This document shows positions 18,387-27,610 of a stretch of 64,000 nucleotides of DNA, in pieces. The first letter of the stretch is position 1. Every line of letters starts with the position of its first letter. The position numbers and the translations under genes are program-made. Source of the stretch: Synechococcales cyanobacterium S06 (GTDB lineage Bacteria > Cyanobacteriota > Cyanobacteriia > Cyanobacteriales > JAABRE01); NCBI GenBank assembly GCA_011391125.1, contig JAABRE010000013.1, positions 1 to 64,000 on the forward strand, written 5' to 3'. The notes beneath the pieces were generated by a model. The model was given only the letters and a program-made list of their open reading frames with translations, was not told the origin of the DNA and made no database searches.

Positions 18387-18800
18387 TCAAATAGATATTT
18401 TGAGCCAACGGGCGAAAAAATTAGATAATCTATCCCATAAAGTGGGGGTAGGAATTTTTCCCGACACTTTTTCCCATTCCGTCACAATTTTTTTGCCTAA
18501 AGGAGTTAAGCGAAAACTGTCAGTAATACCTTGTCCGTCAACTTCCCGCCGTAACAAACCAACCTGAATTAACCAACTTAAGTCCGCGTCAACTGTATTT
18601 TCAGAAAGTATTTTGCTCGTGTAATTGTGTTCTATCCCTGATTTTCCCGCCATTAAAGGTAAGGGTACACTGTTGGCCATCATTGCTAAAAACAAATTTA
18701 ACTGAAAAGGAGCGCAACTTAAGGCTCTGCTTGCTCTTTTAATCGTATATGCTGAATAGGCGATCGCAGATGAACTTTTAGGTTGAATTAAAGAAGACAT
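18387..18800 (-). CDS. Npun_F0494-like conserved cyanobacterial protein
   Basis: This 137-residue protein contains a core resembling a winged-helix module: RALSCAPFQLNLFLAMMANS, then LSWLIQVGLLRREVDGQGIT and a DSFRLTPLGKKIV wing-like segment. It resembles the cyanobacteria-restricted Npun_F0494 family as I remember it. The function is unknown and a DNA-binding role is only a guess. It sits upstream of cobQ on the same strand with a 32-nt gap and is divergent from rpsF. Confidence 0.6.
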   Translation of the reverse strand: MSSLIQPKSSSAIAYSAYTIKRASRALSCAPFQLNLFLAMMANSVPLPLMAGKSGIEHNYTSKILSENTVDADLSWLIQVGLLRREVDGQGITDSFRLTPLGKKIVTEWEKVSGKIPTPTLWDRLSNFFARWLKISI

Positions 18801-18930
18801 TATAAAAACAAATTAATTAAATTAAGCGATAGATATAGTAAGATTGTAAAGCCCTTGCTTCTTTTTCAAGCGAAATCTTTAAGCAAAAAATCGAAAAAAG
18901 AGGCCATTTAGTCCAAAAGGAGAACCAACA

Positions 18931-19269
18931 ATGAACAACAGCTATGAAATGATGTATATTTTGCGTCCTGATTTATCAGAAGACCAAGTACAACAGGAAG
19001 TCAAAAAATATCAAGAATTTTTGCAAAATAATGGTGCAGAAGATGTGGAAGTACAAATTCGTGGTAAAAAGCGTTTAGCTTATCCCATCAAAAAATTCCT
19101 CGATGGCATTTATGTTTTGGTTAATTATGAAGCGGATGGTAGTCAAATTGCGCCCTTAGAAAGAGCAATGCGTTTAAGTGAAGAAGTAATTCGCTACTTA
19201 ACCATCAAACAAAAACCCGTCAAAGCAGCCAAAGTAGAAGCAACCGAAGAAGTGGCCGCCGAATCCTAA
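18931..19269 (+). CDS. rpsF: 30S ribosomal protein S6
   Basis: S6 is a small-subunit protein that binds 16S rRNA with S18. The 112-residue sequence starts [20 protein letters not shown] and contains the [20 protein letters not shown] core. The acidic C-terminal tail is typical. A strong RBS (aaaaggag) precedes the ATG by 9 nt. It is monocistronic here, with a perfect palindrome 50 nt downstream as likely terminator. Confidence 0.97.
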   Translation: MNNSYEMMYILRPDLSEDQVQQEVKKYQEFLQNNGAEDVEVQIRGKKRLAYPIKKFLDGIYVLVNYEADGSQIAPLERAMRLSEEVIRYLTIKQKPVKAAKVEATEEVAAES

Positions 19270-19318
19270 AGATAAGTCAGCAGGGACACAGATATAAGAT
19301 TCAAAGTCTTTGTCTGGT

Positions 19319-19352
19319 AACGTAGAGACCTACCATGGTAGGTCTCTACGTT
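19319..19352. terminator. 34-bp perfect palindrome between convergent genes
   Basis: The half-arm aacgtagagacctacca is followed by its exact reverse complement, giving a 34-bp palindrome with no loop. It lies between rpsF and the convergent binding-protein gene and could terminate both. The gtagagac...gtctctac word is a common cyanobacterial dispersed palindrome; a related copy sits inside the hybrid kinase gene at 48404. Confidence 0.6.
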
Positions 19353-19381
19353 AAATTAGGTCGATGTCTAATTAACAATTG

Positions 19382-20236
19382 TTAATTAACTTGACAAGCC
19401 TTTAACACTTCGTCAATATAGGGTAACGAGTCACCAAACCAATTATTCCAAACCTCGGTACCTTGGCCATTAGTTAAGATGAAACTATTAACCGTCTCTC
19501 GCCAATTTTTATTCTCCTCACCACCGGGTAAAATCATCCCATAACCAGCACAAAAAGGACGATTATTCACTAAAGGAGTTACGAGGGTATAATTACTTAA
19601 ATCTACATCCATAGTAATCGCCGTACCCATTAAAAGAATACCATCACTGGCAAAAGCGGTGATCGAACCATAAAGCACATCAGCAATACCATGGGTTCTG
19701 TTTGTATATGAATTATTTAATTGTTGACCAGGATAGACGGTTTTCAATTCCTCTTCGTTGCTAGTATTGGCAATAACTCCAATCGTACCTGCTTTCAGGG
19801 CTTGATCTTCAAGACCCTCCTTGGTAAACATCTGAGTTGCGGTGACAAAGAAAGGAGTGGAAAAGAAAATCTTGTATTTAGTTTCTCTTTCCTTACTGGT
19901 AGTATTCGGACCACATTCTAAATGTGCTTGTCCCTTAGTTACCAAATCCCAACGAGTTTGAGTAGTAGAAGTAACTAATTTAACTTGAATATTTTTCCCG
20001 AAATCTTGAGTAAGTTTGGCACCTAATTGTTTAGCAAAATCAGCACAATAGCCATTGTAATCATCGCCAAAACCAAACAAGGGGGAATCTTGTCTCACAG
20101 CGACTTTTAACACACCAGTATCCTTCACATCTTGTTCCACAGACTTAGCTAAAGCAACATGAGGAATAGACGCAAGTAGGATAGTTGATGAAATTAACGC
20201 TAAATTAAGTAAATTTTTCATAGTTCCTTTTGACAA
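19382..20236 (-). CDS. Periplasmic amino-acid-binding protein (SBP family 3)
   Basis: The 284-residue protein has a cleavable signal peptide (cleavage near ALA-KS) and the two-lobe SBP_bac_3 pattern: LKVAVRQDSPLFGFG, YNGYCADFAKQLGAKL, then GTIGVIANTSNEE and a C-terminal NNWFGD. Such proteins deliver polar amino acids to an ABC importer. No permease or ATPase gene is adjacent, so it either serves a distant transporter or acts as a sensor-type binding protein. Confidence 0.85.
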   Translation of the reverse strand: MSKGTMKNLLNLALISSTILLASIPHVALAKSVEQDVKDTGVLKVAVRQDSPLFGFGDDYNGYCADFAKQLGAKLTQDFGKNIQVKLVTSTTQTRWDLVTKGQAHLECGPNTTSKERETKYKIFFSTPFFVTATQMFTKEGLEDQALKAGTIGVIANTSNEEELKTVYPGQQLNNSYTNRTHGIADVLYGSITAFASDGILLMGTAITMDVDLSNYTLVTPLVNNRPFCAGYGMILPGGEENKNWRETVNSFILTNGQGTEVWNNWFGDSLPYIDEVLKACQVN

Positions 20237-20355
20237 ACGATTTTTGGCTTTAAATTGCTAGGGTGAACAAGGGCTGAGATTTTTGGCTGATTTGTCCACT
20301 CTATCAATTTCATTTAATTATTAATTGTTAATTCTTAATTGTCAACTATCAAGGA

Positions 20356-21174
20356 TTAAAGTGTACTAGAATCAAGACTTTGAGCTTCATTGGCATTAAT
20401 TTGTAAATGTAAACCGCATTCTTGTTTCAAACCATGAAAACGAGTATCGCGTTCATCTTGATCATTCGCCGTCAAAGGTCGGCTAGAATGCCAATCACCC
20501 ACGGAAACATAACCTAAATCGAAGAAAGGATGATAGGGTAAATCGTACTTAGTTAAATATTGATAAATATCCCGAGAATGCCAATCTAAAATCGGTAAAA
20601 TTTTAAACTGATTATTTTGAAAATTGACTCGACTAAGACCTTGGCGATGTTGAGTTTGATTACTACGCAAACCAGTCAACCAAGCTTGCGCATTCAACTC
20701 TTGTAAAGCACGCTGCATCGGTTCAACCTTGCGAATTTGGTCATATAAATTCAAGGATTCCACATCTCGTTGGTCCCAGAGACGGCCATATAAAGCTTCC
20801 ATGCGAGCCGGACTCAGAGGTGATTGATATACTTTAAGATTAAGATTAAGTCTTTCTGTCAGGTGTTGAGCAAAGCGATAGGTTTCTGGGGGTAAATAAC
20901 CCGTATCAATCCAAATTACGGGAACATCGGGAATCACAGTCGCTACCAAATGTAACATAACGGCGGCTTGAATACCGAAACTGGTACTCATCACCAAAGT
21001 ATTGCCAAAAGTTTCCCCAGCCCATTCCACCACTTGAATAGCGGTTGCATTCTTGAGTTTTTCATTAACAGCGTGAAGATCAAGATTAATAACCTTATGT
21101 TTGGGAAATTCTAAAGTGAGACTGCGATTATTACTAGGGGAAAAAGCGGACTGAACCTGATGCAGTTGTGGCAT
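20356..21174 (-). CDS. cysH: Phosphoadenylyl-sulfate (PAPS) reductase
   Basis: CysH reduces PAPS to sulfite with thioredoxin in assimilatory sulfate reduction. The 272-residue protein has the PP-loop-like [13 protein letters not shown], substrate motif [22 protein letters not shown] and the catalytic ECGLH near the C-terminus. The CC...CxxC cysteine pairs that hold the 4Fe-4S cluster of APS reductases are absent, so the substrate is predicted to be PAPS, not APS. The gene is solitary. Confidence 0.92.
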   Translation of the reverse strand: MPQLHQVQSAFSPSNNRSLTLEFPKHKVINLDLHAVNEKLKNATAIQVVEWAGETFGNTLVMSTSFGIQAAVMLHLVATVIPDVPVIWIDTGYLPPETYRFAQHLTERLNLNLKVYQSPLSPARMEALYGRLWDQRDVESLNLYDQIRKVEPMQRALQELNAQAWLTGLRSNQTQHRQGLSRVNFQNNQFKILPILDWHSRDIYQYLTKYDLPYHPFFDLGYVSVGDWHSSRPLTANDQDERDTRFHGLKQECGLHLQINANEAQSLDSSTL

Positions 21175-21794
21175 AATTTCAAGTTTCTCGTTAACGATAG
21201 ATAATTTGCTTAATTATTTAATTGGCCTAGTCTTTCATAATATCTAAAAATATGTCCCTAAATTACAAAACTGTAAGACCAGTACCAAGTTTAATTATAT
21301 CTTAAGGCGATCATTGCAAATATTACAGTATTGTTACTTAAGGCGATCAATCCCATTTTTTCCTTAATTCTCAGGGTGATTTAACTAATTTTAGTGACAG
21401 AAATCAGATTTCTGAGTTATCAGGGTGATTTAACTAAATTTAGTGGCAAAAAGACTATATAGTAATTCCCCATAAAAATTAAACAAAAGTTTTTAGTTTG
21501 TTGTTGGACTTTAGTCCGCCTCAAACGCGCACAGTGCCGCAACTACGAACCTATTTTTTAACTGTTCTAATCTTAATTGAAATTACTATAAATCCGATTT
21601 TTTCCTTAATTATCAGGGTAATTTAACTAAATTTAAGGGCAAAAAGATGAAGAGTATTTTAAATTGTTAATGCTTAATGATTAATTGTCAATGGTTAAGA
21701 GTATTTTTACTTAAAAAAAGGTTCATAATAGGGAGATGACCAGAATTTAACTTTTAGTAAATATAATTCTAACAGTATTTTTGAGGAATATATC
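21175..21794. repeat. Repeat-rich spacer with three copies of a 34-bp word
   Basis: There is no ORF in this 620-bp spacer. A word beginning tcagggtgatttaactaa and running into tagtggcaaaaaga appears at about 21371, 21419 and 21613 with small changes, and cttaaggcgatca appears twice near 21302 and 21340. MITE family A copy 2 (21460-21588) lies between the second and third copies. Confidence 0.6.
21460..21588. mobile_element. MITE family A, copy 2 (inverted orientation)
   Basis: The ends are TAGTAATTCC and GAAATTACTA (one mismatch), flanked by TA at 21458-21459 and 21589-21590. The interior matches the reverse complement of copy 1, with divergence in the middle (a gcgcacagtgccgc segment replaces the gcgctttagcgc palindrome). 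It is intergenic and older or more degraded than copies 1 and 3. Confidence 0.8.
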
Positions 21795-24533
21795 ATGTTT
21801 AATACTTCACCCATAACAGATCCCACTTACGACATTTTACGGACAGATCGACAACCTTTAAATTCCATTTTTGCACCCAGCAACGTCGCTGTAATTGGTG
21901 CTACCGAAAAACCCGGTAGTGTTGGCCGGACCTTACTTTGGAATCTAATTAGTAGTCCTTTTGGGGGTACAGTTTTCCCCGTTAATCCAAAACGTAACAA
22001 TATTTTAGGGATTAAAGCCTATCCGAATTTAAAATCCGTGCCCGAACAAGTGGAATTAGCCATTATTGCTACCCCTGCTCCCACTGTACCAGCAATTGTG
22101 GCTGAATGCGTGGAATTAGGTGTCAAGGGTGCAATCATTATTTCCGCCGGTTTTAAAGAAATTGGTTCCGAAGGTAGGGAACTAGAAAAGCAAATCATGG
22201 CTTTAGCTAGGGGGAAAATGCGCATTATTGGTCCGAATTGTTTGGGAGTTATGAATCCCATCAGTGGTTTAAATGCCACTTTTGCGAGTACCATGGCTAA
22301 ACCCGGAAATCTAGGATTTATCAGTCAAAGTGGCGCTTTATGTACCGCGGTTTTAGATTGGAGTTTCTCAGAAAACGTCGGTTTTAGTGCTTTTATGTCC
22401 ATTGGTTCCATGTTAGATGTGGATTGGGGGGACTTAATTTATTATTTAGGTGATGATCCCCACACCAAAAGTATTGTGCTATATATGGAATCCATTGGCA
22501 ACGCGCGCTCCTTTTTATCTGCGGCGCGGGAAGTAGCTTTAAGCAAGCCGATTATTGTCATCAAAGCTGGACAAACTGAACAAGCCGCCAAGGCTGCTGC
22601 TTCCCATACTGGTTCATTAACGGGAAGTGATCAAGTTTTAGATGCTGCTTTTCGACGTTGCGGAGTTTTGCGAGTGAAGCGCATCGAAGAGCTATTCGAT
22701 ATGGCGGAATTGTTGGCTAAACAGCCACAATTACCCCAAGGACCTAAATTGACGATTATCACCAATGCGGGCGGTCCCGGAGTCTTGGCGACGGATGCTT
22801 TAATTGCTACAGGTGGTGACTTAGCCACACTTTCCGAAGACACGATTAATAAATTAAACGAATTTTTGCCTCTCCATTGGAGTCATAATAATCCCATTGA
22901 TATTTTAGGGGATGCTGATCCGGAAAGATACACCAAAACCTTAGAAGTTGCGTTACAAGATCAAGAAAGTGACGGTTTATTAGTTATTTTAACTCCCCAA
23001 GCCATGACTAACCCTAGTAGAATTGCTGAGGATTTGAAAATTCATGCCCAAAAAGCAGCTAAACCCGTGATTGCCAGTTTTATGGGGGGAGCTGAGGTGA
23101 CAACGGGGGAAACCATCCTTAATCGTGCTAGTATTCCTACTTACCGTTATCCTGACGCTGCTGCCCATTTATTTAACTTAATGTGGCAATATAGTTATAA
23201 TTTGCGGGGAATCTACGAAACTCCCTCTTTACCTGAAGATGAGGAGGATATTCCTAATCGTGATTTAGCCCAACAAATTATTCAGGAAGTACAAGCTTCT
23301 GGGCGTACTATTTTAACTGAAACTGAATCAAAACAACTTTTGGCCGCTTATGGTATTCCCATTGTTAAAACTGGGGTAGCGAAAACTGAAACCGAAGCGG
23401 TAGAATTAGCGGATTCCATGGATTATCCGGTGGTTTTAAAGCTGTTTTCTGAGACGATTACCCATAAAACTGATGTGGGCGGTGTACAGTTAAATTTAGC
23501 CGACTCTGATGAAGTTAGAAAGGCCTATCGTCACATTGAAAAATCTGTTTTAGACAAAGTTGGGAAAGAGCATTTTCTTGGGGTGACTGTCCAACCCATG
23601 CTTAATGTTAATGATGCCTATGAGTTAATCATTGGTAGTAGTATTGATATACAGTTTGGTCCGGTTTTGTTATTTGGTACAGGAGGGCAATTAGTCGAAA
23701 TTTTCAAAGATAGTGCGATCGCCCTTCCTCCCTTGAATACCACCTTAGCCCGTCGCATGATGGAGCAAACGAAGATCTATAAAGCGTTAAAAGGAGTAAG
23801 AGGAAGAAAACCCGTTGATTTGCAAGCCTTGGAGCAGCTTTTGGTTAGATTTAGCCAATTAGTGGTCGAACAAAGTTGGATTAAGGAAATTGATATTAAT
23901 CCCTTACTTGCTTCCGGTGATGGTTTAATTGCCTTAGATGCTAGAGTTGTCCTACATTCTGACGAATTTGCCAAGGAACAATTAGCACAACCGGCGATTC
24001 GGCCTTATCCTTTAATGTATGCCCAACCTTGGACAATGCCAGATGGTACAATCTTAAATATTCGTCCCATTCGTCCCGAAGATGAGCCTCTGATGATACA
24101 ATTCCATGGCTTTTTGTCTGAAGAAAGCATTTATTCCCGTTATTTTCACCTAATTAAACTGAATAAACGAATTTCCCATGAAAGGCTAACTCGTCTCTGT
24201 TTTGTTGATTATGACCGCGAAATGGCCTTAGTTACTGAATACGAAAATCCTGACACCGAAACTAAGGAAATTTTGGCCGTGGGTCGTTTAAGTAAACTTC
24301 ATGGTATCAACGAAGCTGAATTTTCCCTCATGATTGCTGATGCTTACCAATGTCGTGGTATTGGTACAGAATTATTGCGGCGCATGGTACAAATAGCTAA
24401 GGATGAAAAATTAGACCGAGTTAGAGCCGATCTTTTACCGAACAATAAAGCAATGCAAAGGGTTTGTGAAAAAGTTGGCTTCCATCTTCACCGAGAAAAT
24501 CCTGATTTAGTTACGGCCCAAATTGACTTTTAA
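21795..24533 (+). CDS. PatZ-like acyl-CoA synthetase (NDP-forming)/GNAT acetyltransferase
   Basis: This 912-residue fusion has, in order, a CoA-binding domain ([20 protein letters not shown]), a succinyl-CoA-synthetase-like region ([27 protein letters not shown]), an ATP-grasp domain ([20 protein letters not shown]) and a C-terminal GNAT domain ([13 protein letters not shown]). The architecture matches E. coli PatZ and Salmonella Pat, lysine acetyltransferases that control acetyl-CoA synthetase. The candidate phospho-His in SHTGS is present (H271), whereas, as I recall, it is Asn in Salmonella Pat; this copy may retain ligase chemistry. The gene is monocistronic with aggaat upstream. Confidence 0.88.
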   Translation: MFNTSPITDPTYDILRTDRQPLNSIFAPSNVAVIGATEKPGSVGRTLLWNLISSPFGGTVFPVNPKRNNILGIKAYPNLKSVPEQVELAIIATPAPTVPAIVAECVELGVKGAIIISAGFKEIGSEGRELEKQIMALARGKMRIIGPNCLGVMNPISGLNATFASTMAKPGNLGFISQSGALCTAVLDWSFSENVGFSAFMSIGSMLDVDWGDLIYYLGDDPHTKSIVLYMESIGNARSFLSAAREVALSKPIIVIKAGQTEQAAKAAASHTGSLTGSDQVLDAAFRRCGVLRVKRIEELFDMAELLAKQPQLPQGPKLTIITNAGGPGVLATDALIATGGDLATLSEDTINKLNEFLPLHWSHNNPIDILGDADPERYTKTLEVALQDQESDGLLVILTPQAMTNPSRIAEDLKIHAQKAAKPVIASFMGGAEVTTGETILNRASIPTYRYPDAAAHLFNLMWQYSYNLRGIYETPSLPEDEEDIPNRDLAQQIIQEVQASGRTILTETESKQLLAAYGIPIVKTGVAKTETEAVELADSMDYPVVLKLFSETITHKTDVGGVQLNLADSDEVRKAYRHIEKSVLDKVGKEHFLGVTVQPMLNVNDAYELIIGSSIDIQFGPVLLFGTGGQLVEIFKDSAIALPPLNTTLARRMMEQTKIYKALKGVRGRKPVDLQALEQLLVRFSQLVVEQSWIKEIDINPLLASGDGLIALDARVVLHSDEFAKEQLAQPAIRPYPLMYAQPWTMPDGTILNIRPIRPEDEPLMIQFHGFLSEESIYSRYFHLIKLNKRISHERLTRLCFVDYDREMALVTEYENPDTETKEILAVGRLSKLHGINEAEFSLMIADAYQCRGIGTELLRRMVQIAKDEKLDRVRADLLPNNKAMQRVCEKVGFHLHRENPDLVTAQIDF

Positions 24534-24583
24534 CCATGGACATTTGGGAAACTAGGAAAAACTGTCATTGGTGTGTGTAACTT

Positions 24584-24622
24584 GCGAATCTCCGAGATTC
24601 TTCGCTGCGATAGTGAATCGCA
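24584..24622 (+). terminator. Two hairpins after the PatZ-like gene
   Basis: gcgaatctc/gagattcttcgc-type (24584-24605) and tgcgat/atcgca (24606-24622) stems follow the stop by 50-90 nt, then ctattttttg. They may terminate the upstream transcript. Confidence 0.35.
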
Positions 24623-24668
24623 ATTCTATTTTTTGACCAGAAAAGCTGTGTAAGGTCTCCCCTTTCAA

Positions 24669-24790
24669 GGGGATTAATAATGATGTACCCCCCTACCCCC
24701 CCTCGCGAGGGGATTAATAATGATGTACCCCCCTACCCCCCTCGCGAGGGGATTAATAATGATGTACCCCCCTACCCCCCTCGCGAGGGG
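24669..24790. repeat. Three tandem copies of a ~43-bp C-rich unit
   Basis: Each unit reads ggggattaataatgatgtac, then cccccctaccccccctcgcga. Three near-perfect copies run head to tail, each carrying a gag/ctc palindromic junction (ctcgcgag). There is no coding potential. This is recent tandem duplication upstream of vipp1. Confidence 0.8.
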
Positions 24791-24896
24791 GGAAGTAATA
24801 AAAATATCCCTTATTTCAAGCTACGGCCTAAAGGTGTAGGGGTTAACGGCCGTTAACCCCTACTGTTAACAGTTAACAGTTAACTGAAATGACGCA
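24787..24896. repeat. Direct repeat D, left copy, upstream of vipp1
   Basis: About 110 bp, beginning ggggggaagtaataaaaata and ending gaaatgacgca, is repeated with about 90% identity at 25992-26099 on the other side of vipp1. Its core is a perfect 28-bp palindrome at 24836-24863 (half-arm gtaggggttaacgg). Confidence 0.85.
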
Positions 24897-25087
24897 AGAG
24901 GCTAATTAATTAGAATTAGGGATTAGCTATACTTGGATATCTTGACAATCTGGCCAAGCATAGCTAAGCCCCAATTTTCTAATCTCAGGATTATCAGATG
25001 GGGAAAATCTGCGATAAATTTAAAGATAAGTTTTACACTGGTATATAAGTTAATTTTCAATTACAACCAAATTAGGGATACAAAATT

Positions 25088-25873
25088 ATGGGCTTATTTG
25101 ATCGTTTAAGTCGAGTTGTCCGAGCTAATATGAATGATTTAGTCAGCAAGGCAGAAGATCCGGAGAAAGTGTTAGAACAAGCTCTCATTGATATGCAGGA
25201 AGACTTAATCCAATTACGCCAAGCTGTTGCTTCCACCATTGCCACGCAAAAACGCACCGAGGGGCAATATCAAAAAAATCTACAGTCTGCTGAACAATGG
25301 CAACAACGCGCCCAACTTGCTTTACAAAAAGGAGATGAAAACCTCGCCCGTCAAGCTTTAACCCAGAAAAAAACCTACGCTGATACCGCTGCGACTCTCA
25401 AGCTACAATTAGATCAACAAGTTATCCAAGTTGAAACGATAAAACGGAATCTAATCGCCCTAGAAAGCAAAATTTCGGAAGCGAAAACCAAAAAAGATAT
25501 GCTCAAAGCTAGAGCTCAAGCGGCTAAGGCCAATCAGCAATTGTCGGAAGCGATGAGTAATATTGGTACAAGTAGTGCCATGGCGGCTTTTGAGCGCATG
25601 GAGGAAAAAGTCATGCAAATTGAAGCACATTCCCAAGCTGCGGCAGAAATTGGCGGCACTGGAATAGAAAACCAATGGGTGCAACTGGAAGGGGGTAGTG
25701 CTGTTGATGATGAGTTGGCTATGATGAAATTGGCGATGGCTGGTGGTTCACCAAATCAAGCCTCTTTACCCGGACAAGTTCAAGATTCTATTCCCCAATT
25801 TACTTCTCAAACTGCTCCTAAATCAGCTGTTGATGAAGAATTGGAGGCTTTGAGACGGGAATTAAATAAGTAA
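25088..25873 (+). CDS. vipp1: Vipp1/IM30, PspA-family membrane-remodelling protein
   Basis: The 261-residue PspA/IM30 protein starts MGLFDRLSRVVRANMNDLVS, followed by DPEKVLEQALIDMQEDLIQL and a long coiled coil to about residue 220. A C-terminal extension (DEELEALRRELNK) beyond the PspA core distinguishes cyanobacterial Vipp1 from bacterial PspA. Vipp1 forms ESCRT-III-like rings on thylakoid and plasma membranes and is needed for thylakoid biogenesis. The extension favours Vipp1, although some cyanobacteria carry a second PspA. The gene is alone and bracketed by direct repeats. Confidence 0.88.
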   Translation: MGLFDRLSRVVRANMNDLVSKAEDPEKVLEQALIDMQEDLIQLRQAVASTIATQKRTEGQYQKNLQSAEQWQQRAQLALQKGDENLARQALTQKKTYADTAATLKLQLDQQVIQVETIKRNLIALESKISEAKTKKDMLKARAQAAKANQQLSEAMSNIGTSSAMAAFERMEEKVMQIEAHSQAAAEIGGTGIENQWVQLEGGSAVDDELAMMKLAMAGGSPNQASLPGQVQDSIPQFTSQTAPKSAVDEELEALRRELNK

Positions 25874-25917
25874 AAAAATGTAGGGTGTTTTACAAAATTT
25901 GAAGTTTGACCTCTTGT

Positions 25918-25947
25918 GTAGGGGCAATCCCTTGTGGTTGCCCCTAC
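25918..25947. repeat. Extragenic inverted repeat after vipp1
   Basis: gtaggggcaa pairs with ttgcccctac across a 10-nt loop, a typical cyanobacterial dispersed hairpin and possible vipp1 terminator. Confidence 0.6.
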
Positions 25948-25991
25948 AGGTGGCCCCCTGGTCCGGCACAAGGTACTGCCCCTACGCGATT

Positions 25992-26099
25992 GGGGGGAAG
26001 TAATAAAAATATTCCTTATGTCAAGCTACCGCCCTAAAGGGCTATGTAGGGGTTAACGGCCGTTAACCCCTACTGTTAACTGATAACTGAAATGACGCA
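25992..26099. repeat. Direct repeat D, right copy, downstream of vipp1
   Basis: Second copy of the 24787-24896 repeat, same orientation, with the same perfect 28-bp palindrome at 26046-26073. A shorter relative, gggtcaacggccgttgaccc, is at 36645-36664. Confidence 0.85.
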
Positions 26100-26121
26100 C
26101 CCTACAATTTACTACAATTAC

Positions 26122-26649
26122 TTATTTTTTCTCTTCCATGCGCCTAATTTCTGAATAAAATGACGTTATTTTATGGTCATTTCCTACTTTACAAATACTG
26201 CTTCGTATTCTTAAATTAGGACTAGCAAAATACTGTCTTTCTTCTATTGTTTGATCTTCTGATTCAGTAATTAAAGTTAGGGATTCATCTTCGGCTAAAA
26301 TGTAATTTCCTGATAAACTATTTGCCCCAATTTTATTAATTTGACTCAAAATTTTACCCGTTTTATGATTACTTTGCTCCGGAATAAATACTAAGATACT
26401 AGAACTTTTCTCCTGGGGTTGTCCCCAATCTACGGAATTATTCCAATAGGTTTTGATAGCTTCGCAATTTGTGGACGCTGCAATTCCAGATTGTTCACAT
26501 AATTTAACTACTTCGGGATGATCGAAAGTTAATTTTTCGATGGTAATTTCTGCTTTATTGTTGTTACATTGCCCTTGATCTAAGTGGTAACTTGTCCGTT
26601 GAGCAAACCAATTTCCGGTACTTGTTTCTAAAAATTCTTGTAAATTCAT
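26122..26649 (-). CDS. CpcS/CpeS-family phycobiliprotein bilin lyase
   Basis: This 175-residue lipocalin-like protein attaches phycobilins to Cys of phycobiliproteins or partners in doing so. Characteristic pieces are the N-terminal FLETSTGNWFAQRTSYH, the central LSGNYILAEDESLTLITESE, and the C-terminal IEERQYFASPNLRIRSS followed by FYSEIRRM. CpcS and CpcU subtypes cannot be separated by eye, so no symbol is given. It lies 82 nt upstream on the minus strand of nothing related but next to a HEAT-repeat gene that may also serve phycobilisomes. Confidence 0.8.
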   Translation of the reverse strand: MNLQEFLETSTGNWFAQRTSYHLDQGQCNNNKAEITIEKLTFDHPEVVKLCEQSGIAASTNCEAIKTYWNNSVDWGQPQEKSSSILVFIPEQSNHKTGKILSQINKIGANSLSGNYILAEDESLTLITESEDQTIEERQYFASPNLRIRSSICKVGNDHKITSFYSEIRRMEEKK

Positions 26650-26731
26650 TGACCATTTTAAATTACTTTTGTTTTGTAGGGATCAGCTTAAGGCTATAAT
26701 CCCAACTTTAATGATTTTAAGCCTATTTTGC

Positions 26732-27409
26732 TTAAATTTGATCGCTTTTTTCCAGGTTATCTAATGAATAAACCGCCGCTTGACTTACTTGGGGATGGCT
26801 GTCTTTCGCTAAAAATTTTAGCGCCGAAATGCTTTTTTTCGTCGGTAAATTTCCTAATGCTTCCGCTAATCTTTGTCTGATTAACCAGTCTTTTGATGAA
26901 GCAAACACCAGTAGATCATCGATCGCCTCAATGGCTTTAATTTCCCCTAAGGCCGAAATGGCTGCTTGATGTAAAACTACTTCGTCACTTTTTAAGGCTT
27001 CTAACAGCACTTTTTGAGCGCGAATGTCCTGCAAATTACCTAAAGAAACCGCTGCACTGAAACGCACTAACCATTCCGTATCCTCGTAAAAAGCACGTAC
27101 TAAGGGTTCAAAAGCGCGAATGTCCTGTAAATAGCCTAATGCACCCGCAGCATCAGCGCGAATGCCATAATCGGGGTCTGTTTCCAATAATTTTACTAAA
27201 ATGGGGTAACATTCAGCGGTGGGTTTGATTCCTAATGCAAAAACTGCCATGGAACGAATGGGTAAATTTTCGTCATCCAAGACTTTTTTGATTAAAGGTA
27301 CAGCATCCGCCGCCGGAATATGACGCAGGGAAGCCAAAGCAATCATGCGATCGCGGGAATGGGGACTGTCTAACTGGTCGGCAATTTGTTGTAAGGTTAA
27401 ACTGGTCAT
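26732..27409 (-). CDS. HEAT-repeat protein, possibly NblB-like
   Basis: The 225-residue protein is made almost entirely of HEAT/PBS-lyase-type repeats: IRSMAVFALGIKP, GIRADAAGALGYLQDIRAFEPLV, VRFSAAVSLGNLQD, LHQAAISALGEIKA, IRQRLAEALGNLP. Size and repeat type match NblB, which helps degrade phycobilisomes in nutrient stress, and CpcE/F-like lyase subunits. The neighbouring bilin lyase gene on the same strand supports a phycobiliprotein link. Other HEAT proteins look similar, so the exact role stays open. Confidence 0.7.
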   Translation of the reverse strand: MTSLTLQQIADQLDSPHSRDRMIALASLRHIPAADAVPLIKKVLDDENLPIRSMAVFALGIKPTAECYPILVKLLETDPDYGIRADAAGALGYLQDIRAFEPLVRAFYEDTEWLVRFSAAVSLGNLQDIRAQKVLLEALKSDEVVLHQAAISALGEIKAIEAIDDLLVFASSKDWLIRQRLAEALGNLPTKKSISALKFLAKDSHPQVSQAAVYSLDNLEKSDQI

Positions 27410-27610
27410 GTCTTAATTTTCTTAATCTTTTGTAACATTAATTCTCATTATAGCGAGATTAGAAATCCGCTTTCTTAGATCAATTGAGAAAATAGAGTAG
27501 TTTTTAATTATTTTAAGTTAAATTAATTTTTAATAAACTAAGATAAGATGAGAAAAGTCCAAAAAGCTGATAGTTAATCACGAGAATATTAATCCTTTAT
27601 TAGAATTAAG

